The notes under the pieces were generated by a model. It had not been told where the DNA came from and did no database searches. It was given only the letters and a program-made list of their open reading frames with translations. Of a stretch of DNA of 64,000 bases, positions 19,039 to 28,035 are shown piece by piece. The DNA lies in the NCBI RefSeq assembly GCF_000308615.1, contig NZ_BAGB01000161.1:1-64000 (forward strand), in the 5' to 3' direction. Each line of letters opens with the position of its first letter. The first letter of the stretch is position 1. The translations under genes were made by a program, and so were the position numbers. The stretch comes from Nocardia jiangxiensis NBRC 101359 (GTDB lineage: Bacteria; Actinomycetota; Actinomycetes; Mycobacteriales; Mycobacteriaceae).

Positions 19039-20243
19039 CCTTCTGTACTGCTGGGCGATGGCGCACCGCGCCGCAGCGCTCCCGTCCCGAGGGCGGCGGC
19101 GACGGCGTGGGGCGGGACCCCCCACTCGGTCAACGCCGACAAGGTGTGCTCTCCGGGAACGGGTGGTCGCCGATCCACCTGCGCGGGAGTCCGGCTGAAC
19201 CGCGGTGCGGGCGCGGGCTGCACGAACCCGTCGACCTCGACGAACGACGACCGAGCGAGGCTGTGTTCGTGGACCGCGGCTTCGGCGGCGTCCAGGACCG
19301 GTGCGATACACACCGATCGTCCGCGGGCGGCCGCCACCCATTCGTCCCTGGTCCGCTTCCTGACCGCATCGGCGAAGATCAGTTTCATCCTCGGCCACTG
19401 GGCACGATCGTTCTGGTCGGGCAGCTCGTCCCGGATGTCCAGGAGCTCGATCAGCTCCCGATAGAAATGCGGTTCCATCGCCGCCACCGAGAGCCATTTT
19501 CCGTCGGCGGTCTCGTAGGCGTCGTAGAAGGGCGCACCGCTGTCGACAATGTTGGTCCCGCGCTCGGCACTCCAGGTGTCGTTCTGCCGGAATCCGAAGA
19601 ACGCCGTTCCCAGCAGTGCCGCGCCCTCCGCCATCGAAGCGTCGATCACCTGGCCGAGCCCGGATCGCTGACGTTCGACCAGCGCACCCAGCACACCCAA
19701 CGCGAGCAACATGCCTCCCCCGCCGAAGTCACCGACGAGGCTCAGCGGCGGCGTTGGCGGCTGCCCCCGCCGACCGATCATCGACAGCACTCCGCTCAGC
19801 GCCACATAGTTGATGTCGTGTCCGACCTCCTGCGACATCGGACCGGATTGGCCGTATCCGGTCATCCTGCCGTAGACGAGCCCGGGGTTGCGGGCGGCAC
19901 AATCCTCGGGGCCGAGGCCGAGCCGTTCGGTGACACCGGGGCGAAACCCCTCGATGAGGACGTCGGCACGGTCGATCAGTTGCAGGGCCATCTCGAGGCC
20001 GTCGGGCTGTTTGAGATCGATGGCGACCGATCGACGACCACGGTTGATGAGTTCTGCGCGGTGGTCGCTGTTGGGCCCCACCAGGCCGCCACCGGTCACG
20101 CGGTCCACGCGAACGACATCGGCGCCCAGGTCGGCGAGCAGCATCGCACAGAACGGCCCTGGTCCGATCCCGCCGAGTTCCACCACCCGAATACCTCGAA
20201 GCGGGCCGGTGAAGCCGGATTCGCCGGAGCCGTTGCTGTTCAC
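19035..20243 (-). CDS. Alpha-methylacyl-CoA racemase (CaiB/BaiF family)
   Basis: 402 residues from a GTG at 20243 with GGAGG 5 bp upstream. The fold is type III CoA transferase, but the motif GHDINYVALSGVLSMIG with its Asp is that of AMACR/Mcr, as are GDFGGGGMLLALGVLGAL and PAPRFSRTPAQ near the end. AMACR interconverts (2R)- and (2S)-methylacyl-CoA so that beta-oxidation of methyl-branched chains such as sterol side chains can proceed. It is the first gene of the operon with two acyl ligases. A TGGT-ATG-ACCA element lies 86-96 bp upstream of the start. A CoA-transferase role is less likely, given the AMACR motif. Confidence 0.88.
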   Translation of the reverse strand: MNSNGSGESGFTGPLRGIRVVELGGIGPGPFCAMLLADLGADVVRVDRVTGGGLVGPNSDHRAELINRGRRSVAIDLKQPDGLEMALQLIDRADVLIEGFRPGVTERLGLGPEDCAARNPGLVYGRMTGYGQSGPMSQEVGHDINYVALSGVLSMIGRRGQPPTPPLSLVGDFGGGGMLLALGVLGALVERQRSGLGQVIDASMAEGAALLGTAFFGFRQNDTWSAERGTNIVDSGAPFYDAYETADGKWLSVAAMEPHFYRELIELLDIRDELPDQNDRAQWPRMKLIFADAVRKRTRDEWVAAARGRSVCIAPVLDAAEAAVHEHSLARSSFVEVDGFVQPAPAPRFSRTPAQVDRRPPVPGEHTLSALTEWGVPPHAVAAALGTGALRRGAPSPSSTEG

Positions 20244-20326
20244 GAGTCCTCCGTTCCTCGCCGAGCGGGCTGCGCGTAATCCGCTGCGACCCGACACGTC
20301 GATGCGATCAGATACTGAATAATTAC

Positions 20327-20339
20327 AATGGTATGACCA
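20327..20339. promoter_or_regulatory. Candidate operator AATGGTATGACCA upstream of the racemase operon
   Basis: A short palindrome TGGT-ATG-ACCA. The same 13-mer recurs at 40890-40902 upstream of another acyl-CoA ligase. Its position about 90 bp before the GTG and the locally AT-rich sequence fit a repressor site. The binding protein is unknown; a TetR-type regulator is an inference. Confidence 0.5.
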
Positions 20340-20688
20340 GAAAGTCAACAGGGTCGGATGCGGTGGTCGCACCGACGAGGACGATGCGGTGACAATCGCA
20401 AACACTTCGGAATGCGGGCTGGGCGGCACGATCTGGACCGCCGACGCCGATCGGGGCGCCCGGGGGTTCTCCCCCGGGCGCGTAAGGCGAATGCCCGCCC
20501 ACGTGTCGTCGGCGCGTTCGTGACGGCCCGACCATCTCATCCGGCCGCTCCGACGGACCCTGACCCCACCCCGACGCACGGCGCGGCCGAGCCCCATCGG
20601 CTGCAGCGCCGCCGTTGGATGAGGATGCGGCCGACGCATGCACTGCGACGCACCGATGTGTACTGAGTCACAGTAGATATGGATGACG
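20340..20688. other. Intergenic region without a supported gene
   Basis: Between the racemase operon promoter and the 3' end of the M20 hydrolase gene, both on the minus strand. Short open frames here give Arg/Pro-rich translations with no motifs. I see no RNA gene or clear terminator. Confidence 0.4.
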
Positions 20689-21933
20689 CTACTGGGGACC
20701 TGCGCCGGTGCCAGCGAGCCAGGCCAGGGCGGCGGTGGTCAGGGCTTTGACGCCGGTGTCCAGGGTGGGTTGCAGAACGGGCGCGAAGAACGGGCTGTGA
20801 TTGACCGGAATATCCTGGGCGACAGTGCCTTTCGAATTTGCTTCAGCGTAGCTCTGCGGGTCGGCGCCGCCGATTCCCCAGTAGGTGTACGGGACTCCGA
20901 ATGCCCGGGGCAGATCGCTCATGTCCTCGCTGGCGGTCTGCAGATCGATGGTGTGCGCGTCGGTGCCGAAGTAGTCCGCGAACGCCCGGGCCACCTTGTC
21001 CGTCGGCGCCTCGTCGTTGATCGTGGGCGGAAAGGCTGCGATGCGCTCGATTTCGGGCTCTTTGGGCGATCGGGAGGCAGCGGCTTCGGCACGGACGATG
21101 CGTTCGACCGCATCGAGGACCTGTGTGCGGGTCGCGTCGTCGTACGTACGAATGTTCAACTGCAACACGGCGCGGTCGGGAATGACGTTCGGGCCGGTTC
21201 CGGAGGTGATGCTGCCGACGGTCAGCACTGCCGGAGTGGTCGCCGCGAGTTCACGCGACACCACCGTCTGCAAGCGCACCACGGCCATCGCGGCCATCAC
21301 CACCGGATCGATCCCGGCCTGCGGCATGGAACCGTGCGCGCCCTGTCCGTGCAGGGTGATCTTCAGGCTGTCCGCGGCCGAGAGGAACGAGCCCGCGCGG
21401 GTGCCGACATACCCGGCCGGATACGGCAGAACATGTTGCGCGAGAACGATATCCGGGTGGGGGCAGGTGTCGGCCAGACCGTCGCGGACCATGGCGGTCG
21501 CACCGTCACCGTTCTCCTCGGAGGGCTGAAACAGCACCACCAGCGTCCCGCCCCAGGCATCGGTCGCCGCGGCCATCAGGCGCGCGAATCCGGCCATCGC
21601 CGCGACGTGGACGTCGTGCCCGCACGCGTGCATCACGCCCTCGGTCTCCGACGCGTACGGCAGCCCGGTCCTCTCGGTCACCGGGAGCGCGTCCATATCC
21701 GCACGCAACATCACCGTGGGCCCCTCGCCGTTGCGGAGCACACCGATCACGCCGGTACCGCCGATACCCTCGGTGACCGTGTACCCGGCCTCGTGCAGCG
21801 CGCCCGCTGCTTTACCGGCCGTGCGATGCTCCTGAAAACCGAGTTCGGGATGCCGGTGCAGGTCACGATAGAAGTCCTCGACCCAGTCACGAATCTTCTC
21901 GAGACCGCCCAGCACCGTCGCACTACTCGTCAT
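20689..21933 (-). CDS. M20-family amidohydrolase (aminoacylase/hippurate-hydrolase type)
   Basis: 414 residues with the M20D metal-site motifs HRHPELGFQEHRT, LRADMDALPV, CGHDVHVAAM, FQPSEENGDGA and a C-terminal NHSPFFAP, together with the dimerisation domain in the middle. Such enzymes cleave N-acyl amino acids or related amides using a di-metal centre. AGGAAAGGA precedes the ATG. It appears to be monocistronic; the neighbours give no firm substrate. No signal peptide, so it is cytoplasmic. Confidence 0.9.
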   Translation of the reverse strand: MTSSATVLGGLEKIRDWVEDFYRDLHRHPELGFQEHRTAGKAAGALHEAGYTVTEGIGGTGVIGVLRNGEGPTVMLRADMDALPVTERTGLPYASETEGVMHACGHDVHVAAMAGFARLMAAATDAWGGTLVVLFQPSEENGDGATAMVRDGLADTCPHPDIVLAQHVLPYPAGYVGTRAGSFLSAADSLKITLHGQGAHGSMPQAGIDPVVMAAMAVVRLQTVVSRELAATTPAVLTVGSITSGTGPNVIPDRAVLQLNIRTYDDATRTQVLDAVERIVRAEAAASRSPKEPEIERIAAFPPTINDEAPTDKVARAFADYFGTDAHTIDLQTASEDMSDLPRAFGVPYTYWGIGGADPQSYAEANSKGTVAQDIPVNHSPFFAPVLQPTLDTGVKALTTAALAWLAGTGAGPQ

Positions 21934-22395
21934 GACCGATGTCCTTTCCTGATGCGGGTGGAGCCGGATGTCCTGCGGGTGGAGAGCGCACTCACGCCGG
22001 GCAGCGAGGCCAGCAAACCTTCAGTCTCGATTCACCTCTGGATCGAACACACTGAAAGATAGTCTAAATCGGCAGCACAACTGCCGCAGTCGACAACAAA
22101 GGCAGCAATCCAGCAATCACCCGAGGACGGCGCAGGCTGTTCGCTCGATTTCGCGCAAGACCGCACGGATCACGTGGCGGAGCCAGCCGACAGCGCAGGT
22201 CGGCACCGCCGATGCGCTGCCATCGGCCGAGTGTTCATGATTTGAACACAGCAGCACCTCGCCCCGCTTCTACGTTTGCTCTGTCGCCGAGATCGACACC
22301 GCGGCCGGGGATTCCGAGCCCTGCACCCCTCGGACCCGTGCCGACTTGCCAACGATCGCTTGTCCCGCAACAACTTCCAGGAGTCGACGAGACAC
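21934..22395. other. Intergenic region without a supported gene
   Basis: It separates the M20 hydrolase from the aldehyde dehydrogenase remnant. No frame has a convincing translation. It should carry the M20 promoter and the former promoter of the dehydrogenase. Confidence 0.4.
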
Positions 22396-23259
22396 TGTCC
22401 GCCCCCGAAACACTCACCTACAGCAGCTTGTTCATCGGCGGCGACTGGGTGAAGCCCAGCACGGACCGGGTGATCACCCCGATCGATGCGAGTACCGAGC
22501 AGCCGCTGGGCAGCGTCCCCGACGCCGCCGAGGCCGATGTGGACAGTGCCGTGGCCGCGGCGCGTGCCGCGTTCGACGCTCCGAACGGATGGTCCCGCTG
22601 GGAGCCCGCCCGCCGCGCGGAGATCATGCTCCGGCTTGCCGATGCCATCGATGCCCGCGCCGAGGAGTCCGTCGCTCGGGTCAGCGCGCAGAACGGCATG
22701 CCCGTCGCGGTGGCCCGGCAGCTCGAAATCGGTTATCCCAGTGCAGAATTGCGCTACTATGCGGGACTGGCCGAGGATCTGTCGCTCACCGAGACGCGTG
22801 AGGGACTCTTCGGCTCGACCTTGCTCAACAACGGTCAGACGTGCTTCCTGGGCACCCGGGTGCCGGCGCCGCGCAGCCGGTACGACGAAGTGGTCGACGC
22901 CTTCACTGCCCTGGCCGGGTCACTGACCGTCGGCGCGGCCGCGGACCCCACCACCCGGATCGGGCCGATGGCCACCGCAAGGCAGCGCGAACGTGTCGAG
23001 ACCTACATCGCTCGGGGACGTAGTGAAGGCGCCCGCATCACGGTCGGCGGCGGTCGTCCGGCACATCTGGACCGTGGATGGTTCGTGGAGCCAACGGTAT
23101 TCGCCGACGTCGACAACAGCGCCGTGGTCGCCCGGCGTCAACCGCTACATCCCCGATCCCGCCGCCCCCTTCGGCGGAGTCAAGGCCAGTGGCCTGGGCC
23201 GTGAACTCGGCCCGGAGGGGCTTGCCGGGTATCTGCAGTTTCAGACGATCTACCGCTGA
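22396..23259 (+). pseudogene. Aldehyde dehydrogenase remnant with two internal deletions and a frameshift
   Basis: The N-terminal third of an ALDH is readable (SSLFIGGDWVKPS ... GWSRWEPARRAEIMLRLADA ... AELRYYAGLAEDLSL). The frame then jumps from about 22818 straight to the catalytic Cys segment LLNNGQTCFLGTRVPAP, so roughly 120 residues with the Rossmann core and the catalytic Glu are missing in frame. After FADVDNSAVVA near 23131 another ~60 residues (the EIFGPV region) are lost, and the tail NRYIPDPAAPFGGVKASGLG follows in a different frame, ending at 23259. The protein cannot be a functional ALDH. The start codon is unclear (no ATG); 22396 marks the first recognisable part. Confidence 0.85.
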
Positions 23260-23278
23260 CCGGATTTCGCGAACCCGC

Positions 23279-23322
23279 GAATGGTCGCGCCCGATTCGAA
23301 AAATCGTCGGGCGCGACCATTC
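23279..23322. terminator. Bidirectional hairpin terminator
   Basis: A perfect 16-bp inverted repeat (23279-23294 and 23307-23322) with a 12-nt loop that contains AAAAA. It sits between convergent units, the aldehyde dehydrogenase remnant and the secreted protein gene, so it can serve both strands. There is no U-tract, as is usual in actinobacteria. Confidence 0.8.
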
Positions 23323-23361
23323 GGTCCGCAGATTTACGTCCGCAGTGGGTCGCCTATTCCC

Positions 23362-24063
23362 TTACTTTGCAGGGCTGGACGGGAATGGCTGGTTGATCGT
23401 GGTGAAGTATTGGATCGCCGCGATAACCACCGCCGGCGCGGTCACCAATAGTTGCCCGGCCAGAGTGCCCAGAGCGCCGACGGCGATGATGCCGCCCAGG
23501 CAGCCGATTGCGGCGGCGGGAATGAACGGCCCGAACATGCCGACAATGGTTGCCGCGGCGACGGTGGCACCGGCGATGCCGCCCAGCACACACCCGACCG
23601 CCCCGCCGGTGACGCCGCCGACGAGGGTGCCGACCGTCGCGCCGGTGGTGATGGTGGAGGCCAGCCGGTTCCACGCGGCCTGCTCACGGTCGTACGGGGT
23701 CTTCCACGGCGCCGAGTCCTCGAACGGCAACGCCACCGGCTTGTACACCGCATGCGCCAGATCGAACTGCGGAGTCAGCACGGCGGTCCGATCGTGGATG
23801 TCCGCGGCGATCGGGAACACGAAATCATCCACCCGGAAAGACAATTCGGTACCGGCCAGCACGGTGCCGTCGGCAGCCTTGATCTTGAATACGCCGTTGT
23901 CGTTGGTGAGCGATCCGGCATCGGTGGCGATGGTGGTCGCCTTCGCCGTCGTGGTGGCCTTGTAGTGCACCGCTGGGTCACCGGCCGCAGGCTGTGCGGC
24001 GGCCACTCCGGCCGGCAGCAGTGTTGCGGCGACCAGGGCCGCACCGATAATTGAATTCCTCAT
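23362..24063 (-). CDS. Secreted glycine-rich hydrophobic protein of unknown function
   Basis: 233 residues from the ATG at 24063, which starts a clear signal peptide (MRNSIIGAALVAATLLPAG, then AAAQPAAG as cleavage area). The first half after the signal is beta-rich and polar. The second half, from about residue 145, is a chain of Gly/Ala/Val hydrophobic segments with glycine-zipper character, followed by a short polar tail. I do not recognise a named family. A protein of similar build is encoded at 62560-63303. It may insert in the outer (mycolic) membrane or be cell-wall associated (inference). It is monocistronic, with a GAGAAAG ribosome site. Confidence 0.75.
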   Translation of the reverse strand: MRNSIIGAALVAATLLPAGVAAAQPAAGDPAVHYKATTTAKATTIATDAGSLTNDNGVFKIKAADGTVLAGTELSFRVDDFVFPIAADIHDRTAVLTPQFDLAHAVYKPVALPFEDSAPWKTPYDREQAAWNRLASTITTGATVGTLVGGVTGGAVGCVLGGIAGATVAAATIVGMFGPFIPAAAIGCLGGIIAVGALGTLAGQLLVTAPAVVIAAIQYFTTINQPFPSSPAK

Positions 24064-24447
24064 CTTATTTTTCTTTCTCGGGTGTTTCCGACGGGGAACA
24101 ATGTGCCATCTTTCAGGCATGCAAAAACAAGCATGTCGATTGAATTTCGACGCTCTCGCCACTCACATCAACGACCGCCACAGGCGGCACAAATCGAATC
24201 GAATGGTGGATCAGGAACGGAAAAATCGGCAATAATCGGCCGATCCCGCATCGAATACCGGCTCAGGGTTCAACTGGATCATTCTCACGCAGCTTCTCGT
24301 TGACGATCATCTGCTCCACAGGCTAGGCCGGGCCGTCGCCGACCGGCACGGCGTCCCGGTGGCCGGGATCTCCGCGTAGGCGGGTGGTGTCGACACTGCC
24401 GCTGCAGCGCCGAGAGCGAGTGGAGTACGTCACAGTCGCACACTGTA

Positions 24448-24464
24448 GAATGGTCAGTCCATTC
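24448..24464. promoter_or_regulatory. Operator 1 of the LLM/PucR operon, GAATGG-TCAGT-CCATTC
   Basis: Inverted repeat with 6-bp arms and a 5-nt spacer. It shares the 13-bp core ATGGTCAGTCCAT with the site at 24535-24553. TAGAAT at its left edge could be part of a -10 element. Confidence 0.65.
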
Positions 24465-24534
24465 CGTCAAGCATGCCAATCGGGAGGCTCTACCGGCCCG
24501 TTCGCCACCCCCTTGCCACCGGACCGATTTTGGC

Positions 24535-24553
24535 CATATGGTCAGTCCATATG
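24535..24553. promoter_or_regulatory. Operator 2 of the LLM/PucR operon, CATATGG-TCAGT-CCATATG
   Basis: Inverted repeat with 7-bp arms, immediately upstream of the AGGAGG site of the oxidoreductase gene. It repeats the core of operator 1, with centres about 88 bp apart (some eight DNA turns), an arrangement that suits cooperative binding or looping. The regulator could be the PucR protein of the operon or a TetR protein elsewhere. Confidence 0.65.
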
Positions 24554-24571
24554 AGTTCGAAGGAGGCAACG

Positions 24572-25492
24572 GTGTCGCTTCGTATCGGCCTGTCGGCAAC
24601 CGACGCACTGCTCGTCGCGGACCCGAAGGCACGCCGCGCACTACTGGACGCGGCCGCCGACGCGGGTCTGGATCACATCACCGTCGGCGATCACATCAGT
24701 TTTCACGGCGGAACCGGATTCGACGGTATGGTCTCGGCGACCTCGGTGCTGTCCACGCACGACACGATCTCGGTGGTCATCGGCGTCTATCTCCTCGGGT
24801 TACGACATCCCATGCTCGCGGCCCGCCAGATCGCGACGCTCGCGCAACTCGCGCCGGGTCGGCTGGTGCTGGGGGTGGGTGTCGGCGGCGAAGACCGTTC
24901 GGAGATAACGAATTCGGGCGTCGACCCGCGCACTCGCGGCCGCCGCATGGACGAGACGCTCACCCTGCTGCGCGCGCTGCTGGCCGGGGACGAGGTGACG
25001 CACAGCGGGGAATTCTGCACACTCGATCGCGCCCGAATCCTGCCCTCCCCCGATCCCGCCGTCCCGATCATCATCGGCGGCCGAGGCGAGGCGGCGATCG
25101 AGCGCACCGCCGCGCACGGTGACGGCTGGCTGGCCATCTTCGCCACCGCCAGTAGGTTCGCGCAGACACGGGAGAAGATCCTCGCCGCCGCGGCCGAACG
25201 GGGCAGGGCACCACACACTTTCGGGGTGAATGTCTGGTGCGGGCTGGACGAGGATCCGGCAACGGCCGATCGGCTCGTCGGCGAGCAGATGCAGGCGCTG
25301 TACCGGCTGCCCCGCGACAAGTTCCGTCATCTCGCCCCGGCGGGCACGCCCGAACAGGTCGCCGAATGGCTGTCGAGTTATGTCGAGGCGGGCGCGGACA
25401 CCATCACCCTGATTCCGGCCGCACGCTCGCACGAGGCCGCCGTCGAATTCGTCGCACAGGTCCGCGCGCTGCTACTCGATTCGCTCGGCTGA
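24572..25492 (+). CDS. LLM-class (probably F420-dependent) oxidoreductase
   Basis: 306 residues starting at GTG 24572, chosen because AGGAGG ends 5 bp before it; the ATG at 24551 lies inside operator 2. The protein has the TIM-barrel pattern of luciferase-like monooxygenases: DHITVGDHISFHGG near the N-terminus, LAPGRLVLGVGVGGE and PIIIGGRGEAAIERTAAHGDGWL. In actinobacteria most of these use coenzyme F420, some FMN. It is the first gene of a four-gene operon with a PucR regulator, an SDR and a quinone reductase, which suggests catabolism of a carbonyl or alcohol compound. Confidence 0.85.
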   Translation: MSLRIGLSATDALLVADPKARRALLDAAADAGLDHITVGDHISFHGGTGFDGMVSATSVLSTHDTISVVIGVYLLGLRHPMLAARQIATLAQLAPGRLVLGVGVGGEDRSEITNSGVDPRTRGRRMDETLTLLRALLAGDEVTHSGEFCTLDRARILPSPDPAVPIIIGGRGEAAIERTAAHGDGWLAIFATASRFAQTREKILAAAAERGRAPHTFGVNVWCGLDEDPATADRLVGEQMQALYRLPRDKFRHLAPAGTPEQVAEWLSSYVEAGADTITLIPAARSHEAAVEFVAQVRALLLDSLG

Positions 25493-25507
25493 TCCGGAGA
25501 GCCACCG

Positions 25508-27322
25508 ATGAGCGCCGCCATACTTCCGGCAACGGCCCGCATGCTCGCCGAATTGCTCACGCGCACAGCCGCCGCGACCGGGTTCCGCGCGGCACGGATC
25601 CTGCTCGCCACGGCCGCCACCGCGACCGACGGCTGTATCGCCCGCGCCGGTGTCGTCGTCGTGCGTCGCGACGATCCGCTCGTCCGGCTCGCCGAGGCCG
25701 CGACGGGCCCGGTGCCCTTTCCCGTCGCACAACTGTCCGACACCGCACTGGCCGGAATCGGTTCGGCCGCAGTGACGCTCCTGCTGCTGCCCTCGAATCC
25801 CGCTGCACCGCAACCGGTCCGCAATGCCGGTGAGGTCCGTGTACTTGCCCTCATCGACCCGCATCCCGGCGGCGAGCACCCCGTACCGGCGGCTGCCCGA
25901 ATTCCGATCGAGTTGCTCGACTCCGCTGTCGACGCGGTGCTGGAGTCGGTGGCCGCCCGACATCGTCACGACGAACTCGAGCACGCCTGCCGCCTGGTCA
26001 CGGCCAGAATCGACGCGGAGCACCGCTTGGACGCCGCCGACGGCGCCACCGACACGATGGCGGCCCTGGTGCGGCTCTGCGCGGAGATCAGCGGAAAACC
26101 CGTGCTGCTGTGCGATCCTCGCGGCCGGGTGGTCACCGCTGCGGGCTACGGCACGCGCGTCGCACTCCCCGATCCGGCCGCGATCCTGCGCGCACACGGC
26201 CCGGCACATCCACGCCGAGGTGTCCCCACCATGGTTCCCACTGGGCCGGACAGCACATTGACCAGGCGAAAGCTGTTGGCGCCCATAGTCGAGCGCGACA
26301 ATCATTTCGGCTGGCTCGTGCTGGACGAGTATCCGGCCGGTTTCGCCGACCTCGACCAGTACATCCTCACCCGCACCGCCAGGCGGCTGGGCACGCAGTT
26401 CCTGGTGCAGCACCGGATCGCGCGGGTGGCGTGGAACGCGCGCTCCTCGCTCACCCGGCAACTGGTGCGCGGCTCCGGCGCGGCCGAGGATCTGGCCGCC
26501 AGCGGCGAATACCTCGGCGTCAATACCCAGGCCCGCCGGGCACTGGTCTACGTTCTTCGGCATCGCACAGACACCGGAGATCTGGAACGCGAACTGGCGC
26601 AACGGATGGAGCACCTGCTCGACGCCGAGGTGCTTTCCACCCGCGGGTCCGAGGGGATCCTGCTGCTGGTGGAGGCCGACGATGCGACTCCCCCGGCGGC
26701 CACCCTGACTCGGGTGAAAACTGCTCTGGCCCAGGCCGCCACGGAGCTGCGGGTCGATCCCGAACTCATCGCCGGGGTGTCCGGTGTGTGCGAACCGTCG
26801 GCGCTGGCGCGGGCCTACCGCGAGGCGCGGGAGGTGGCGCAGTGCATCGATCGGTTCAGCGAGCACGACCGGCACCGCATCCTCGCGGTCGACGATCTCG
26901 GCCCGGCCCGGTTGTTCCTGGCGAACGGGCCGGTCGGGGCGATCCACCAATTCGTCGAGGACACTCTCGGGCCGCTGCTGCGCGACGAGGCCGCCGGTCC
27001 CGAACTGCTCCGGACACTCGACTACTGGTTCGGAAACGGTCGCAGTGTCCGGGGCACCGCCGCCGAACTGGGCGTGCACGAGAACACGGTGCGCCTGCGA
27101 CTGGCCAAGGTGCACACCATCACCGGGCTCGACGTCGCCGGTCATCCGGCCGACCAACTCAGCGTGCAATCCGCGCTGCTCGTGCAGCGCCTGCGCGGCA
27201 GCACCGCCGGCGCACATCCGCGCGCCACCGTGACGAGCGCGCACACCGGCAACGCAACAGATCGCCCGGCCGACGAACTCCTGGCAGCCGCGGCGGGCAC
27301 GGAGGAACGGAGAACCGCGTGA
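25508..27322 (+). CDS. PucR-family transcriptional regulator
   Basis: 604 residues with a C-terminal PucR/CdaR helix-turn-helix near residues 505-560: LLRTLDYWFGNGRSV followed by GTAAELGVHENTVRLRLAKV. The central GGDEF-like region and an N-terminal GAF-like sensor portion are typical of long PucR proteins. The ATG at 25508 has GGAGAG upstream. It lies 15 bp after the LLM gene and overlaps the SDR by 4 bp (GTGA), so it is co-transcribed with the genes it probably controls. PucR proteins usually activate catabolic operons in response to a substrate. Confidence 0.9.
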   Translation: MSAAILPATARMLAELLTRTAAATGFRAARILLATAATATDGCIARAGVVVVRRDDPLVRLAEAATGPVPFPVAQLSDTALAGIGSAAVTLLLLPSNPAAPQPVRNAGEVRVLALIDPHPGGEHPVPAAARIPIELLDSAVDAVLESVAARHRHDELEHACRLVTARIDAEHRLDAADGATDTMAALVRLCAEISGKPVLLCDPRGRVVTAAGYGTRVALPDPAAILRAHGPAHPRRGVPTMVPTGPDSTLTRRKLLAPIVERDNHFGWLVLDEYPAGFADLDQYILTRTARRLGTQFLVQHRIARVAWNARSSLTRQLVRGSGAAEDLAASGEYLGVNTQARRALVYVLRHRTDTGDLERELAQRMEHLLDAEVLSTRGSEGILLLVEADDATPPAATLTRVKTALAQAATELRVDPELIAGVSGVCEPSALARAYREAREVAQCIDRFSEHDRHRILAVDDLGPARLFLANGPVGAIHQFVEDTLGPLLRDEAAGPELLRTLDYWFGNGRSVRGTAAELGVHENTVRLRLAKVHTITGLDVAGHPADQLSVQSALLVQRLRGSTAGAHPRATVTSAHTGNATDRPADELLAAAAGTEERRTA

Positions 27323-28035
27323 GACAACTCAAGGCACTGGTGACCGGAGCCGGTCGGGAAGGCGGGATCGGCCGTGCCATCGCCGACCGGCTCGAATCCG
27401 ACGGTATGGAAGTGGTCACGCTCGACCGCGAACCGGGCTGCACCTACCGCCTGGACATCGCCCACGACGAGCTGCCCGATCTCTCCGATATCGACGTCTA
27501 TATCGGAAATGCAGGCATCACAACAACTTTCGGTGCAGCGCACACTATATCGCTGGAGAAGTGGCAGCGGGACATGGACATCAACCTGACCGGAACCTTC
27601 CGCGTCCTGCAACCCTGCCTCGCCGGCATGCGCGAGCGCGAATTCGGACGGATCGTCATCATCGCCAGCACCTCGTCACTGACCGGCATGCCCGCACAGG
27701 TCTCCTACAGCGCCTCCAAAGCGGGACTGCTGGGCATGGTGCGAACCGTTGCCGCAGAGAACGTTTCGCGCGGCATCACCGCCAATGCCGTACTTCCCGG
27801 GATGACCGCGAGCTCGGGCATCCTGTCGATGCCTCGCGACATCCAGGACGCCTGGCTCGATTCGCTGCCCAACGGTTTCGTGGACCCTGCCGATATCGCC
27901 GACGCGGTCGCGTTCCTGGCCAACCCGCGCGCCCGCAGCGTCACCGGACAGTTCCTCACCGTCGACTCCGGCGACGCACTCAACACCCGGACGGTCACCT
28001 CCTCGGTGGTCAAGACGCACGGAGCCCAACGCTGA
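27319..28035 (+). CDS. SDR-family oxidoreductase
   Basis: 238 residues from a GTG that overlaps the PucR stop (GTGA), with ACGGAG upstream. Classical SDR marks: VTGAGREGGIGRAIA (cofactor loop), a GNAGITTTFG version of the NNAG motif, active-site Ser in IIASTSSLTG, and YSASKAG. The C-terminal part with GQFLTVDSGDA fits the 3-oxoacyl-ACP reductase/alcohol dehydrogenase group. It should oxidise or reduce the substrate made by the LLM enzyme of the same operon. Confidence 0.88.
   Translation: MRQLKALVTGAGREGGIGRAIADRLESDGMEVVTLDREPGCTYRLDIAHDELPDLSDIDVYIGNAGITTTFGAAHTISLEKWQRDMDINLTGTFRVLQPCLAGMREREFGRIVIIASTSSLTGMPAQVSYSASKAGLLGMVRTVAAENVSRGITANAVLPGMTASSGILSMPRDIQDAWLDSLPNGFVDPADIADAVAFLANPRARSVTGQFLTVDSGDALNTRTVTSSVVKTHGAQR

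Noticed and set aside
17005..19464. 819-codon plus-strand open frame
   Set aside because: Antisense to two acyl-CoA ligases with intact motifs; no ribosome site or domain.
19039..19497. N-terminal extension of the FAA-like ligase
   Set aside because: It is antisense-like over the racemase gene, and the ATG at 19038 overlaps its stop in the usual ATGA manner.
20323..20643. 106-codon minus-strand frame upstream of the racemase
   Set aside because: Low-complexity translation and overlap with the operator-like site; no ribosome site.
25472..27244. 590-codon minus-strand open frame
   Set aside because: Antisense to the PucR regulator; composition typical of GC-skewed shadow frames.
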